A DNA stretch of 10,388 bases from an uncultured bacterium (GTDB taxonomy: Bacteria; Actinomycetota; Actinomycetes; S36-B12), in the NCBI GenBank assembly GCA_903954205.1, contig CAJBMR010000307.1:1-10388 (forward strand), written 5' to 3'. Shown here piece by piece: positions 1 to 6,574 of this stretch. The notes below the pieces were generated by a model, which ran no database searches, was not told the DNA's origin, and saw only the letters and a program-made list of their open reading frames with translations. The stretch's first letter is position 1. Every line of letters starts with the position of its first letter. The position numbers and the translations under genes are program-made.

Positions 1-100
1 CAGAAAGTGGCGGGGCGGCGCAGGTCCCCCCCGACGCGCCGTCCCGCCGCTCGGCCCGACGATGGGCGCCCGAGAAGGCTCACCATCGGGGGGCTCGCGC

Positions 101-1189
101 CTATCCCTTCGATGCTCCCGCGAATCGGTCGTCAGCGCGACCGGTTTGCGGCTGCGGCGGGATCATCGAGGTGCTGATCCGCTTGCGGAACACCCAGTAG
201 GTCCAGCCCTGGTAGATGAGCACGATCGGCGTCATGATCAAAGCAACCCAGGTCATCACCGTGAGTGTGTACTCCTGCGAGGACGCGTTGTAGACGGTGA
301 GGTTGTACGCCGGATCGATGGAACTGACCATGACGTTGGGCCACAGGCCCACGAAGAGCGAGAAGACAGCCAGCGCAATGGTCACGGACGTGAGGATGAA
401 GGCCCACCCGTCGCGACCGCGCCAGGTCGCCGCCAGCGCCCCGAGGAAGGCCACGGCCGCGACAAGCACCATGGGCAGTGTCACGACCACGCGACCGGAG
501 TACAGCTGCGCCCAAAGGAGCGCCACCACCGCGACCACCGCTGCTACGACACCCACACGAAGCGCCGCCTTGCGTGCAACGTCGCGCATCTCGCCCTTGG
601 TCTTGAGTGCAAGGAAGATCGCACCGTGGGTCGTGAACACCAGCAGAGTCATGACCCCGAGGGTGAGTGAGAACGGATTGAGCAGGTCGAAGAACGTGCC
701 CGTGTAATTGAGCGAGTTGGCCTCGCCGGGGAGAGTCGTCTCGATGGGCTCGATAGGGGAGCCGCCGACGACGTTGCCGAAGGCGACGCCGAAGAGCGTG
801 GCGGGGATGACCGATCCGATGAAGATCGCCGCGTCCCAGCGCTTGCGCCACGTGGCGTCATCCCGCTTGCCGCGGTACTCGAAGGCCACGCCACGCAGGA
901 TCAGGGCCAGCAGAATGAGAAACAGTGCGAGGTAGTAGCCGCTGAACATCGTGGCGTACCACAGCGGAAAGGCGGCGAAAGTGGCACCGCCCGCGACGAG
1001 CAGCCAGACCTCATTGCCGTCCCACACCGGTCCGATGGTGTTGATCATGACGCGGCGACGTAGTTCATCCTTGCCAATGAAGGGCAGGAGCACGCCTACG
1101 CCCTGGTCGAAGCCGTCGAGGATGAAGTAGCCCACCCACAGGACCGCGATGAGTCCAAACCAGATGAGCACGAGAGTGTCGATGTTCAT
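101..1189 (-). CDS. cydB: Cytochrome bd-type quinol oxidase subunit II (CydB)
   Basis: This 362-residue integral membrane protein is the structural partner of CydA in cytochrome bd oxidase, which oxidises quinol and reduces oxygen to water in the cytoplasmic membrane. The family signature is plain: DGFDQGVG at residues 25-32, GPVWDGNEVWLL at about 54-65 including Asp58 (implicated in the proton path of the E. coli enzyme), and RGVAFEYR at about 99-106. About eight or nine hydrophobic segments follow, as expected for the family, and the length is usual for an actinobacterial CydB. It starts 17 bases after the cydA stop codon, so the two are almost certainly one transcript. The ATG at 1189 is the natural start because the N-terminal helix begins directly after it. 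Only 100 bases remain to the window edge, so whether cydDC or a small CydX-type subunit follows cannot be seen. The identification is secure. Confidence 0.96.
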   Translation of the reverse strand: MNIDTLVLIWFGLIAVLWVGYFILDGFDQGVGVLLPFIGKDELRRRVMINTIGPVWDGNEVWLLVAGGATFAAFPLWYATMFSGYYLALFLILLALILRGVAFEYRGKRDDATWRKRWDAAIFIGSVIPATLFGVAFGNVVGGSPIEPIETTLPGEANSLNYTGTFFDLLNPFSLTLGVMTLLVFTTHGAIFLALKTKGEMRDVARKAALRVGVVAAVVAVVALLWAQLYSGRVVVTLPMVLVAAVAFLGALAATWRGRDGWAFILTSVTIALAVFSLFVGLWPNVMVSSIDPAYNLTVYNASSQEYTLTVMTWVALIMTPIVLIYQGWTYWVFRKRISTSMIPPQPQTGRADDRFAGASKG

Positions 1190-1206
1190 GTGTCAGTCCA
1201 TCCGGT

Positions 1207-2640
1207 CTAGTAGGCGAAGTAGAGCTCTTTGTCGTCATCGGATTTCTCCGCGGCGACGGCATCGGCATAGGGATCCTCGACGACGTCCTCGGGGGCGCCG
1301 CGTCGGATGTAGGTGAGGAGCAGCTTGACCTCGATGATGGCGAGGATGAGGTAGACCAGCGCGAAGCCGATCATGGTGAACCACACCTCGGTGGCACTGA
1401 CGAGCGGCGAGACTGCGTCAGCCGTCTGCTGCAGGCCGAAGACGATCCAGGGCTGGCGGCCCATCTCAGTGAAGATCCAGCCGAAGGAGTTGGCTGCCAG
1501 CGGTAGCAGCACCAGCACGGTGGCGGCACCTGCGTAGACCTTGGCAATCTTGGATCCCGCGGCGAACTGACGCTCTCGGCGGAAGACCCAGAGCGACCAC
1601 AGGGCGAAGAGCGCCGCGACCATGCCCAGACCGATCATCAGGCGGAAACTCCAGTAGGCGATGGGGACGTAGGGCACATAGTCGCCGGGGCCGTACGTCG
1701 CGACGTACTCAGCCTGGAGGTTGTTGATGCCCTCCACGGGTGCGCTGAAGTCACCGGTGGACAGGAAGGACAGCAGTCCCGGAACCTCGATGAGGTGGGT
1801 CGCCTCGTCGCCGGAGAGATCACCGATGCTCAGGACAGAGAAGGGTGCGCCATCGGTGGTCTCGTAAAGAGCCTCGGCGGCGGCCATCTTCATCGGCTGC
1901 TGCTCGACCATGATCTTGGAGAAGGCGTCACCGGTAAGGGCCACGCCCACGGCGGCGAGCAGGATGACCACAGAACTCGCCTTGACCGCGGGGCGGAAGA
2001 TGTCCGCCTGCTTGCCCTTAACCAGCTTGTAGCCCGCGATGGCAGCGACTGCAGAGCCCGCAGTGAGGAATGCGGCGAAGATCGTGTGCAGGAAGGCCAT
2101 GACCGCGGTGTTCTGGAAGAGCACGTCGTTGATGCTCGTGAGGACCGCACGCCCTGTCTCCGGATCGATCACGTAGCCGACCGGGTGCTGCATCCAAGCA
2201 TTCGCCGCGAGGATGAAGTATGCCGAGATGAGCGTGCCGAACGCCGCGGCCCAGATCGTGGCGAGGTGAAGCTTCTTGGGCAAGCGATCCCAGCCGAAGA
2301 TCCACAGGCCGAGGAATGTCGACTCGAGGAAGAAGGCGAGCAGGCCCTCCATGGCCAGGGGCGCGCCGAAGACGTCGCCGACAAAGCGGCTGTAGACGCT
2401 CCAGTTCATGCCGAACTGGAACTCCTGCACGATGCCCGTCACCACGCCCATGGCGAAGTTGATGAGGAAGAGCTTCCCGAAGAACTTCGTGAGCTGGAGA
2501 TAGCGCGGGTTGCCCGTGCGCACCCAGGCAGTCTGGAATCCGGCGACGAAGAAGGCGCCACCGATGGTGAGAGGGACGAAGAGGAAGTGGTAGACGGTCG
2601 TGATGCCGAACTGCCACCGGGCGAGGTCGAGGGCTTCCAT
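1207..2640 (-). CDS. cydA: Cytochrome bd-type quinol oxidase subunit I (CydA)
   Basis: This 477-residue membrane subunit carries the three hemes and the quinol site of cytochrome bd oxidase, a high-affinity respiratory terminal oxidase. Visible residues match the E. coli enzyme: His18 (heme b595), Glu98 and Glu106 (heme and proton path), His185 and Met335 (heme b558, in SFRLMIG), Arg333, Lys251 and Glu256 in the Q-loop, and the EMGRQPW motif at 392-398 containing the equivalents of Glu445 and Arg448. The distance from Glu256 to Met335 is 79 residues, against about 136 in E. coli, so this is the short Q-loop class common in Gram-positive bacteria. The tail after residue 450 is acidic and variable. 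No other in-frame start lies upstream; a G-rich stretch about 12 bases before the ATG is a possible weak ribosome site. It is the first gene of the cydAB operon and is divergent from the exporter gene at 2734. Confidence 0.97.
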   Translation of the reverse strand: MEALDLARWQFGITTVYHFLFVPLTIGGAFFVAGFQTAWVRTGNPRYLQLTKFFGKLFLINFAMGVVTGIVQEFQFGMNWSVYSRFVGDVFGAPLAMEGLLAFFLESTFLGLWIFGWDRLPKKLHLATIWAAAFGTLISAYFILAANAWMQHPVGYVIDPETGRAVLTSINDVLFQNTAVMAFLHTIFAAFLTAGSAVAAIAGYKLVKGKQADIFRPAVKASSVVILLAAVGVALTGDAFSKIMVEQQPMKMAAAEALYETTDGAPFSVLSIGDLSGDEATHLIEVPGLLSFLSTGDFSAPVEGINNLQAEYVATYGPGDYVPYVPIAYWSFRLMIGLGMVAALFALWSLWVFRRERQFAAGSKIAKVYAGAATVLVLLPLAANSFGWIFTEMGRQPWIVFGLQQTADAVSPLVSATEVWFTMIGFALVYLILAIIEVKLLLTYIRRGAPEDVVEDPYADAVAAEKSDDDKELYFAY

Positions 2641-2696
2641 GAGGCCATGGTGTCCCCCGATTGGTCAGCATTCGCCCGGCTCCAGTCCGTATTCGG

Positions 2697-2712
2697 CAGG
2701 ACCTAGGTCCTG
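2697..2712. promoter_or_regulatory. Perfect 16-bp palindrome, candidate operator
   Basis: The bases CAGGACCTAGGTCCTG form a perfect two-fold symmetric 16-mer in the 93-bp gap between divergent cydA and the EamA exporter gene. It ends five bases before a good -10 element (2718-2723), so it covers the -35/spacer region of the exporter promoter, the usual place for a repressor to act. It is also 57-72 bases upstream of the cydA start. The symmetry is a direct observation. That a dimeric regulator binds it is inference, and it does not resemble a Rex site. Confidence 0.55.
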
Positions 2713-2717
2713 ACTTG

Positions 2718-2723
2718 TAGAGT
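2718..2723 (+). promoter_or_regulatory. Likely -10 element for the exporter gene
   Basis: TAGAGT fits the actinobacterial TANNNT -10 pattern and lies ten bases before the ATG at 2734. Transcription would begin at or within a few bases of the start codon, giving a leaderless or nearly leaderless mRNA, which agrees with the absence of a ribosome-binding sequence. No convincing -35 hexamer is present; the palindrome at 2697-2712 takes its place. Confidence 0.45.
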
Positions 2724-2733
2724 CCGGCGAGCC

Positions 2734-3696
2734 ATGTCGACGATGACCTCGCCCCGCGTGACCACCGGTCTGCTCCTGTGGGTGAACATGGTCATCGTCT
2801 GGGTCGTGTGGGGATCCACGTACGTCGGCATCCTCTTCGCCACGGAGACGATCCCGCCCTTCGTCGCTATGGGCAGTCGCTTCCTGGTCGCCTTCGTCAT
2901 CATGGCGATCATCACGGGCCTGCTTCGTGGCTGGGCCGCGCTGCGTGTGACACGACGACAGTTCGCGAGTGCCAGCCTCATGGGCGTGGCCCTGCTCGGC
3001 GTCGGCCTCGGGACGGTCGGACTGGCACAGGACTACGTGCCGACCGGTGTCATGGCCCTGATCATCGCGTCTGCTCCGCTCACCATCGTGATCTGGCGAG
3101 TCATCACAGGCGACCCACCCTCCCGGCTCACCCTCGTCGGTGTCGCCGTCGGCCTCCTGGGCATCGGCTGGATGCTCCTGCCCGGCGGCACACGCCCGGT
3201 GTCCGGCACGGACGGTGACGTCGTCTTCTGGAGCCTGCTCATCCTCATCGCCAGCATCATCTGGGCGACGACGAGTTTCTTCTCCGCGCGCCTGCCCAAG
3301 CCCGCCGACTCCTTCGTGCTCACGACCTATGAGCTACTCAGTGGCGGGATCGCGCTCACGGTCGTCGGCCTCATGATCGGCGAGCGCATCGACCTGTCCG
3401 CGATCAGCGGCCGCTCCTGGGCGGGGTGGATCTTCCTTGTCACCGCGGGATCCGTGCTCGCCTTTAGCTCCTTCACGTGGTTGATCAACAATGCACCGAT
3501 CTCACTCGCCTCGACGTACGCCTATGTCAATCCCGCCGTCGCGGTGCTGCTCGGCCTGCTCTTCTACAGCGAAGTGCTCACGAGCGACGTCGTCATCGGG
3601 CTCACCGTCGTGCTCGGCGGCGTCATACTGGTCGTGAGCGGTGAGTCCCGCAGATCACGCAGCACTCGACCTGTACCTGAGACAGAGGTGACCTAG
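2734..3696 (+). CDS. EamA/DMT-family membrane exporter (YedA/RhaT-like)
   Basis: This 320-residue protein has about ten hydrophobic helices in two EamA repeats, the standard architecture of drug/metabolite transporters. The first repeat opens with VWGSTYVGI at about residues 25-33 and PPF...GSRFL at 41-51. The second ends with AYVNPAVAVLLG at 264-275 followed by a membrane-embedded Glu281, all typical of this family. It is expected to move a small metabolite, often an amino acid or derivative, across the cytoplasmic membrane, but the substrate cannot be told from sequence. The ATG at 2734 is chosen because it sits just after a good -10 box; an in-frame ATG at 2743 is the alternative. The C-terminal 16 residues are polar and charged. 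It is divergent from cydAB and followed after 82 bases by the first paralogue of the exported-protein array. Family assignment is firm, function only general. Confidence 0.9.
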   Translation: MSTMTSPRVTTGLLLWVNMVIVWVVWGSTYVGILFATETIPPFVAMGSRFLVAFVIMAIITGLLRGWAALRVTRRQFASASLMGVALLGVGLGTVGLAQDYVPTGVMALIIASAPLTIVIWRVITGDPPSRLTLVGVAVGLLGIGWMLLPGGTRPVSGTDGDVVFWSLLILIASIIWATTSFFSARLPKPADSFVLTTYELLSGGIALTVVGLMIGERIDLSAISGRSWAGWIFLVTAGSVLAFSSFTWLINNAPISLASTYAYVNPAVAVLLGLLFYSEVLTSDVVIGLTVVLGGVILVVSGESRRSRSTRPVPETEVT

Positions 3697-3738
3697 CGCC
3701 TCCTCGGGGAAACCAGCGCCCGACCCCCGAATGTGGGA

Positions 3739-3744
3739 CATAAT
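3739..3744 (+). promoter_or_regulatory. -10 element for P1
   Basis: CATAAT matches the -10 consensus at five of six positions and ends 34 bases before the P1 ATG, leaving a short leader with the AAGGAG ribosome site at 3769-3774. No clear -35 is visible. The same arrangement (CATAGT, 31 bases before the ATG) recurs at P3, which strengthens the call. Confidence 0.45.
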
Positions 3745-3778
3745 CTGATCGCTGTATCCATCCCAATCAAGGAGATCA

Positions 3779-4279
3779 ATGAATTCCACGATCAAGCGCC
3801 TCATCGGCGCTTCCGGCGCGGCAGCCGTTGTCGCCGGCGCTGCGCTCATGGCAGCTCCGGCCGCTCAGGCCGATGGCGGCTACTACGGCACCTGGACCCT
3901 GGAAGCCTTCAAGATCGGCAGCCAGACGATCGACTGCCCCGGCAAACTCCCGGTGCCTCCGCCCGCTCCGACGATCGAGTGCAAGGGTGGCGAGACGCTC
4001 AAGCTGAAGTCGGACTACACCTACAAGACGACACTTGACGTCTTCCGTGGAGAATCAGGCAAGGGTGAGTTCGAGGTCATCAAGTTCTCAACGAATGACT
4101 ATCACACGATCATCTTCGACTCGTACGAGGTGAAGGATGCTCCGCGCTCATACCAGGTGAAGTTCCAGGGCAAGACTTCTGCGGGCACCCCCAAGAAGAT
4201 GGTGGTCTTCAGCAGCATCGGCACAGGCCCCGGCCAAGACGTCACGGTCAAGATGATCTTCCGTCGCGACGCCGACTAG
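3779..4279 (+). CDS. Small exported protein P1, paralogue array member (clade A)
   Basis: This gene encodes 166 residues and is the first of five tandem paralogues. An N-terminal signal peptide (charged KR at 6-7, Ala-rich core at 10-27) ends in APAAQA, with predicted cleavage between Ala31 and Asp32. The mature protein starts DGGYYGTWTL and would be about 135 residues. It carries Cys53 and Cys68, presumably a disulfide, bracketing a loop with PVPPPAP. Alternating hydrophobic strands follow, then a conserved end, IFRRDAD. The mature start with G-x-W and the beta-rich pattern recall small calycin/lipocalin-like barrels, but I do not recognise a named family and the function is unknown. The start is fixed by AAGGAG at 3769-3774. 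A strong terminator follows directly, so P1 is probably transcribed alone. There is no lipobox and no anchoring helix, so release from the membrane is likely. Confidence 0.85.
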   Translation: MNSTIKRLIGASGAAAVVAGAALMAAPAAQADGGYYGTWTLEAFKIGSQTIDCPGKLPVPPPAPTIECKGGETLKLKSDYTYKTTLDVFRGESGKGEFEVIKFSTNDYHTIIFDSYEVKDAPRSYQVKFQGKTSAGTPKKMVVFSSIGTGPGQDVTVKMIFRRDAD

Positions 4280-4291
4280 TAATCCGTCTTT

Positions 4292-4343
4292 GACGCTCCG
4301 TCAGACTTCTGCGCTGCGCAGAAGTCTGACGGAGCGTCGTTTT
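4292..4343 (+). terminator. Strong hairpin terminator after P1
   Basis: Two 23-base arms (4292-4314 and 4316-4338) are perfect reverse complements around a single central base, followed by GTTTT. In RNA this would form a stem of about 20 pairs with a small loop and a short U-tract. It starts 12 bases after the P1 stop codon and isolates P1 from P2. The stem is unusually long and fully paired for a simple terminator. Confidence 0.85.
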
Positions 4344-4392
4344 CGCCCCTACTCACCGGCCTTGATGTGCCCGGCCTCTGATCACCAGGCGC

Positions 4393-4424
4393 GAGTCGAA
4401 GGCTCACCTCGGATTTGGCAATAG
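4393..4424 (+). promoter_or_regulatory. Conserved upstream block of P2
   Basis: These 32 bases match 5056-5087 upstream of P3 at 26 of 32 positions, with the identical core TCACCTCGGAT in both. The block lies 66 bases before the P2 ATG, and its P3 counterpart 63 bases before that ATG. It could be a promoter or activator element kept after duplication, or simply duplicated flank. No clear -10 and -35 pair can be drawn in it, although AATAGT at 4420-4425 is -10-like. Confidence 0.4.
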
Positions 4425-4490
4425 TCCCCCGCCTCCGGTCACCGAGGGCCAGGATTGGCCTAGCGATCCACGCCCCAATCAAGGAGACTC

Positions 4491-4991
4491 ATGAATTCCA
4501 CGATCAAGCGCCTCATCGGCGCCTCCGGCGCGGCAGCCGTCGTCGCCGGTGCCGCACTCATGGCAGCCCCGGCCGCTCAGGCCGACGGGGACTACTACGG
4601 CACCTGGACCCTGGAAGGCTTCAAGGTCGGCAGCCAGACGATCGACTGCCCCGGCAAACTCCCCTTTCCTCCGCCCGCTCCGACGATCGAGTGCAAGAGT
4701 GGCGAGACGCTCAAGCTGAAGTCGGACTACACCTACAAGACGACAGTTGACTTCTTCCCTGGAGAATCCGGCAAGGGTGAGTTCGAGGTCATCAAGTTCT
4801 CGACGAACAAGTACCACACGATCATCTTCGACCCGTACGACGTTCAGGATGATCCGCGTTCCTTCCAGGTGAAGTTCCAGGGCAAGACTTCTGCGGGCAC
4901 CCCCAAGAAGATGGTGTTTGCGCGCAGCGCACTATCGGTCAGCGGCGAGGTCGTCATGGTCAAGCTGATCTTCCGTCGCGACGCCGACTAG
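4491..4991 (+). CDS. Small exported protein P2, paralogue array member (clade A)
   Basis: This 166-residue protein is the closest relative of P1: by hand count about 140 of 166 residues are identical, and a 51-base stretch (4866-4916 against 4154-4204) is unchanged at DNA level. It has the same signal peptide, the AQA-D cleavage site at 31/32, mature start DGDYYGTWTL, Cys53 and Cys68 with a PFPPPAP loop, and C-terminal IFRRDAD. The start is set by AAGGAG at 4481-4486. Residues 143-154 differ abruptly from P1 and P5; at DNA level this looks like a 5-base insertion followed by a 5-base deletion that restores the frame (about 4917-4941). The gene therefore remains open, with a rewritten strand or turn. 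It has its own terminator. Function unknown, as for P1. Confidence 0.84.
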   Translation: MNSTIKRLIGASGAAAVVAGAALMAAPAAQADGDYYGTWTLEGFKVGSQTIDCPGKLPFPPPAPTIECKSGETLKLKSDYTYKTTVDFFPGESGKGEFEVIKFSTNKYHTIIFDPYDVQDDPRSFQVKFQGKTSAGTPKKMVFARSALSVSGEVVMVKLIFRRDAD

Positions 4992-5003
4992 TACTCCCTT
5001 TCC

Positions 5004-5050
5004 GATGCTCCGCCAGGTCTGCGCGCAGGCCTGGCGGAGCGTCGCTTTCT
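5004..5050 (+). terminator. Hairpin terminator after P2
   Basis: A 14-bp stem (5004-5017 with 5030-5043, one G-U pair) continues inward through TCTGC/GCAGG, so nearly the whole 40 bases is self-complementary. It is followed by GCTTTCT. It starts 12 bases after the P2 stop codon. It resembles the P1 terminator in its CTCCG(T/C)CAG and GGAGCGTCG portions, so terminator and gene were probably duplicated together. Confidence 0.8.
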
Positions 5051-5055
5051 GTCCA

Positions 5056-5087
5056 GAGTCGAAAGTTCACCTCGGATGTGGCCAAAA
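5056..5087 (+). promoter_or_regulatory. Conserved upstream block of P3
   Basis: This is the counterpart of 4393-4424 (26 of 32 identical), located 63 bases before the P3 ATG. Part of it, GATGTGGCCAAAACC, also matches 6480-6494 upstream of P5 at 13 of 15 positions. Retention at three array members whose other upstream bases have diverged suggests a shared control element, though duplicated flank is an alternative. Confidence 0.4.
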
Positions 5088-5113
5088 CCGGGCGCCACCG
5101 CTGCGCGGAGGGG

Positions 5114-5119
5114 CATAGT
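5114..5119 (+). promoter_or_regulatory. Possible -10 element for P3-P4
   Basis: CATAGT ends 31 bases before the P3 ATG, nearly the spacing of CATAAT at P1. No convincing -35 is present. As P4 lacks its own promoter space, this would drive both P3 and P4. Confidence 0.35.
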
Positions 5120-5150
5120 TCATTGTCCGGACTACCCTCCAAGGAGACCC

Positions 5151-5642
5151 ATGGCATCGACACTCAGGCGCGCTGTCGCCACAGCGGGCGCCGCCGCCCT
5201 CATCGCCGGTGCCGTGATCGTGGCCGCTCCGTCCGCGCAGGCCGACGGGGACTACTACGGCACGTGGACTCTCACCACCGTCAAGCTTGACAGCCAGAAG
5301 CAGAAGTGCGAGGGACCGGACGACGGGTCTGGTATCTGCCCCGGTGGGAAAACGCTCACGTTGAAATCCAACTACCGCTACAAGGCGTCTGCTTTCGTTG
5401 CCCAGATTATGTTCCTGCGCGCAGAGGGGGATGGGAAGGGATCCTTCGTCACCCCCGTCTTCCCCGGCACAGGAGACCAGGCCCTTGTCCTCGAGGGCGA
5501 TGCCACTGGAATCGCACCGCTTGGCAGCGCATGGCAGATGGTGCTGAAGGACAAGCGCTCCGGCTCGCCCACCAAGATGATCCTGACCCTGCAGACTGGT
5601 TTCTTCGAGATCGGTTTGGTCTTCCAGCGCGATGCCAACTAG
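5151..5642 (+). CDS. Small exported protein P3, paralogue array member (clade B)
   Basis: This gene encodes 163 residues. The start is the ATG at 5151 with AAGGAG at 5141-5146; the reading frame is open further upstream but that extension has no ribosome site and no homology to the paralogues. The signal peptide (RR at 6-7, Ala-rich core) ends APSAQA, with cleavage between 31 and 32, followed by DGDYYGTWTL. Cys53 and Cys63 are separated by only nine residues (EGPDDGSGI), without the proline-rich loop of clade A. It shares QKQKC with P4, and is the most divergent member from P1. The C-terminus reads VFQRDAN, where the others have FRRD. The stop codon is 43 bases before P4 with no hairpin between them, so P3 and P4 are probably one transcript. 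Function unknown. Confidence 0.83.
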   Translation: MASTLRRAVATAGAAALIAGAVIVAAPSAQADGDYYGTWTLTTVKLDSQKQKCEGPDDGSGICPGGKTLTLKSNYRYKASAFVAQIMFLRAEGDGKGSFVTPVFPGTGDQALVLEGDATGIAPLGSAWQMVLKDKRSGSPTKMILTLQTGFFEIGLVFQRDAN

Positions 5643-5685
5643 CCCACTCACCGGCACTGATGCAGCAAATACTAGGAGTGCAGTC

Positions 5686-6183
5686 ATGACATCGACCCGC
5701 AAGCGCCTCATCGGCGCAGCAGCCGCCACTGCAATCATCGCCGCGTCCACGCTGTTCGCCGCTCCGGCTGCGCAGGCCGACGGTGGCTACTACGGCAACT
5801 GGACTCTCACCGCGGTCCAGGTCGGCACCATGAAGCAGAAGTGTGATGGTCTGCCTGATGAGGAAGACAAGTGCACTGCGGGCATGACCTTGGACCTGAA
5901 GGCCAACTACCGCTACGCATCAACGATCAAGGGGCTGGAGATCATCCTCCTGCCCGGCAAGGGCGACTTCGTCACCGCCACCGTGCCCGGCACCGGCTCC
6001 CACGTCATCGTCTTCAACACCGACGAGTACCCGACCTTCCTCCGCGCCTGGAAGATCACGTTGCAGGGCACGCGCTATGGCGCACCTCAGAAGATGGTCC
6101 TCTCCGGCTCGTTTGGCGAGAACCCGGACGATCCGACAGACGACGCCCCCATCAAGTTGGTCTTCCGGCGCGACGGCAAGTAA
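5686..6183 (+). CDS. Small exported protein P4, paralogue array member (clade B)
   Basis: This gene encodes 165 residues. The chosen start is the ATG at 5686 with AGGAG at 5674-5678; an upstream in-frame ATG at 5632 would overlap P3 and put 18 residues before the signal peptide. The signal peptide ends APAAQA, with cleavage between 31 and 32, then DGGYYGNWTL (Asn replaces the Thr of the other members). Cys53 and Cys63 bracket an acidic loop (DGLPDEEDK). The segment before the C-terminus is longer and acidic (ENPDDPTDDAP) and the protein ends VFRRDGK. It pairs with P3 in sequence and position. No terminator hairpin is visible after it; instead the antisense SDR remnant starts 15 bases further on, which suggests the original downstream boundary was lost. 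Confidence 0.83.
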   Translation: MTSTRKRLIGAAAATAIIAASTLFAAPAAQADGGYYGNWTLTAVQVGTMKQKCDGLPDEEDKCTAGMTLDLKANYRYASTIKGLEIILLPGKGDFVTATVPGTGSHVIVFNTDEYPTFLRAWKITLQGTRYGAPQKMVLSGSFGENPDDPTDDAPIKLVFRRDGK

Positions 6184-6198
6184 CTCGCTCGCCGGGGA

Positions 6199-6462
6199 TC
6201 AGATACCGGCCGACAGGCCAAAGTCGATCGACCAGGTGGCGCCCGTCACGCATGCTGCGGCTGGCTGCGCGAGGAACCACACCACCTCGGCGACTTCGCG
6301 CTCCTGACCGGCGAGCATCGGTGTCTCGATGCCTGCAGGACTGACGGCATTGACACCCACCCTCTGAGGAGCACGCTCGAGCCCCAGTGCACGCGTGACA
6401 TTGCTGACGCCACCATTGGTCGCGCTGTAGACCGCCGCCCCGGCAATGCCCTGGATACCGGC
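6199..6462 (-). pseudogene. Remnant of a short-chain dehydrogenase gene (C-terminal part)
   Basis: Read on the minus strand this is the C-terminal half of an SDR closely related to the intact gene at 7135-7866. Similarity runs from GIQG (residue 128 of the intact protein) to the shared C-terminus WSIDFGLSAGI. Three defects mark it as dead. About 127 N-terminal residues, including the cofactor-binding TGxxxGxG motif, are missing. An in-frame deletion removes about 30 residues (182-211 of the intact protein). The catalytic YxxxK reads YSATN, so the essential lysine is lost. The frame is still open from 6567, but the extra N-terminal residues resemble nothing. It lies antisense between P4 and P5, just as the intact SDR lies after P5, so it marks a duplication of the paralogue-SDR junction. 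Confidence 0.8.
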
Positions 6463-6518
6463 CCCCCCTGCCGGAGACCGAGGTGGCCCAAACCCATCTC
6501 GGCAAATCAGAGAATTAT

Positions 6519-6532
6519 CCCTAGATCTAGGG
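6519..6532. promoter_or_regulatory. Perfect 14-bp palindrome upstream of P5
   Basis: CCCTAGATCTAGGG is perfectly two-fold symmetric and lies 53-66 bases before the P5 ATG, in the AT-richer stretch where its promoter must be. A second CTAGG follows at 6539-6543. It could be an operator; it differs in sequence from the palindrome at 2697-2712 apart from a CTAG-containing centre or flank. Confidence 0.4.
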
Positions 6533-6544
6533 CACACTCTAGGT

Positions 6545-6574
6545 CTCTGCACCTGCTCACTCTGCACCTACTCA
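6545..6574 (+). repeat. Tandem 15-bp direct repeat in the P5 leader
   Basis: Two adjacent 15-base units, CTCTGCACCTGCTCA and CTCTGCACCTACTCA, differ at one position. The second unit ends one base before the AAGGAG ribosome site (6576-6581). They could be twin binding sites for a regulator or a recent slippage duplication in the leader. No other array member has this repeat. Confidence 0.6.

Noticed and set aside
58..88. Possible hairpin terminator after cydB (CGATGG at 60-65 with CCATCG at 83-88)
   Set aside because: Only a six-pair stem with a 17-base loop and no U-tract on the minus strand; not convincing.
1795..2706. Long open frame (303 codons) on the plus strand opposite cydA
   Set aside because: It is the antisense shadow of cydA. 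Its product is Arg/Glu/Asp/His-rich without any domain, and cydA has complete catalytic motifs on the other strand.
3704..3730. Possible terminator between the EamA gene and P1 (TCGGGG with CCCCGA)
   Set aside because: Six-pair stem, long loop and no T-run; the exporter transcript may read into P1.
6463..6567. Upstream part of the 122-codon frame containing the SDR remnant
   Set aside because: The frame is open but these residues do not match the intact SDR or contain a cofactor motif, so I do not treat them as coding.
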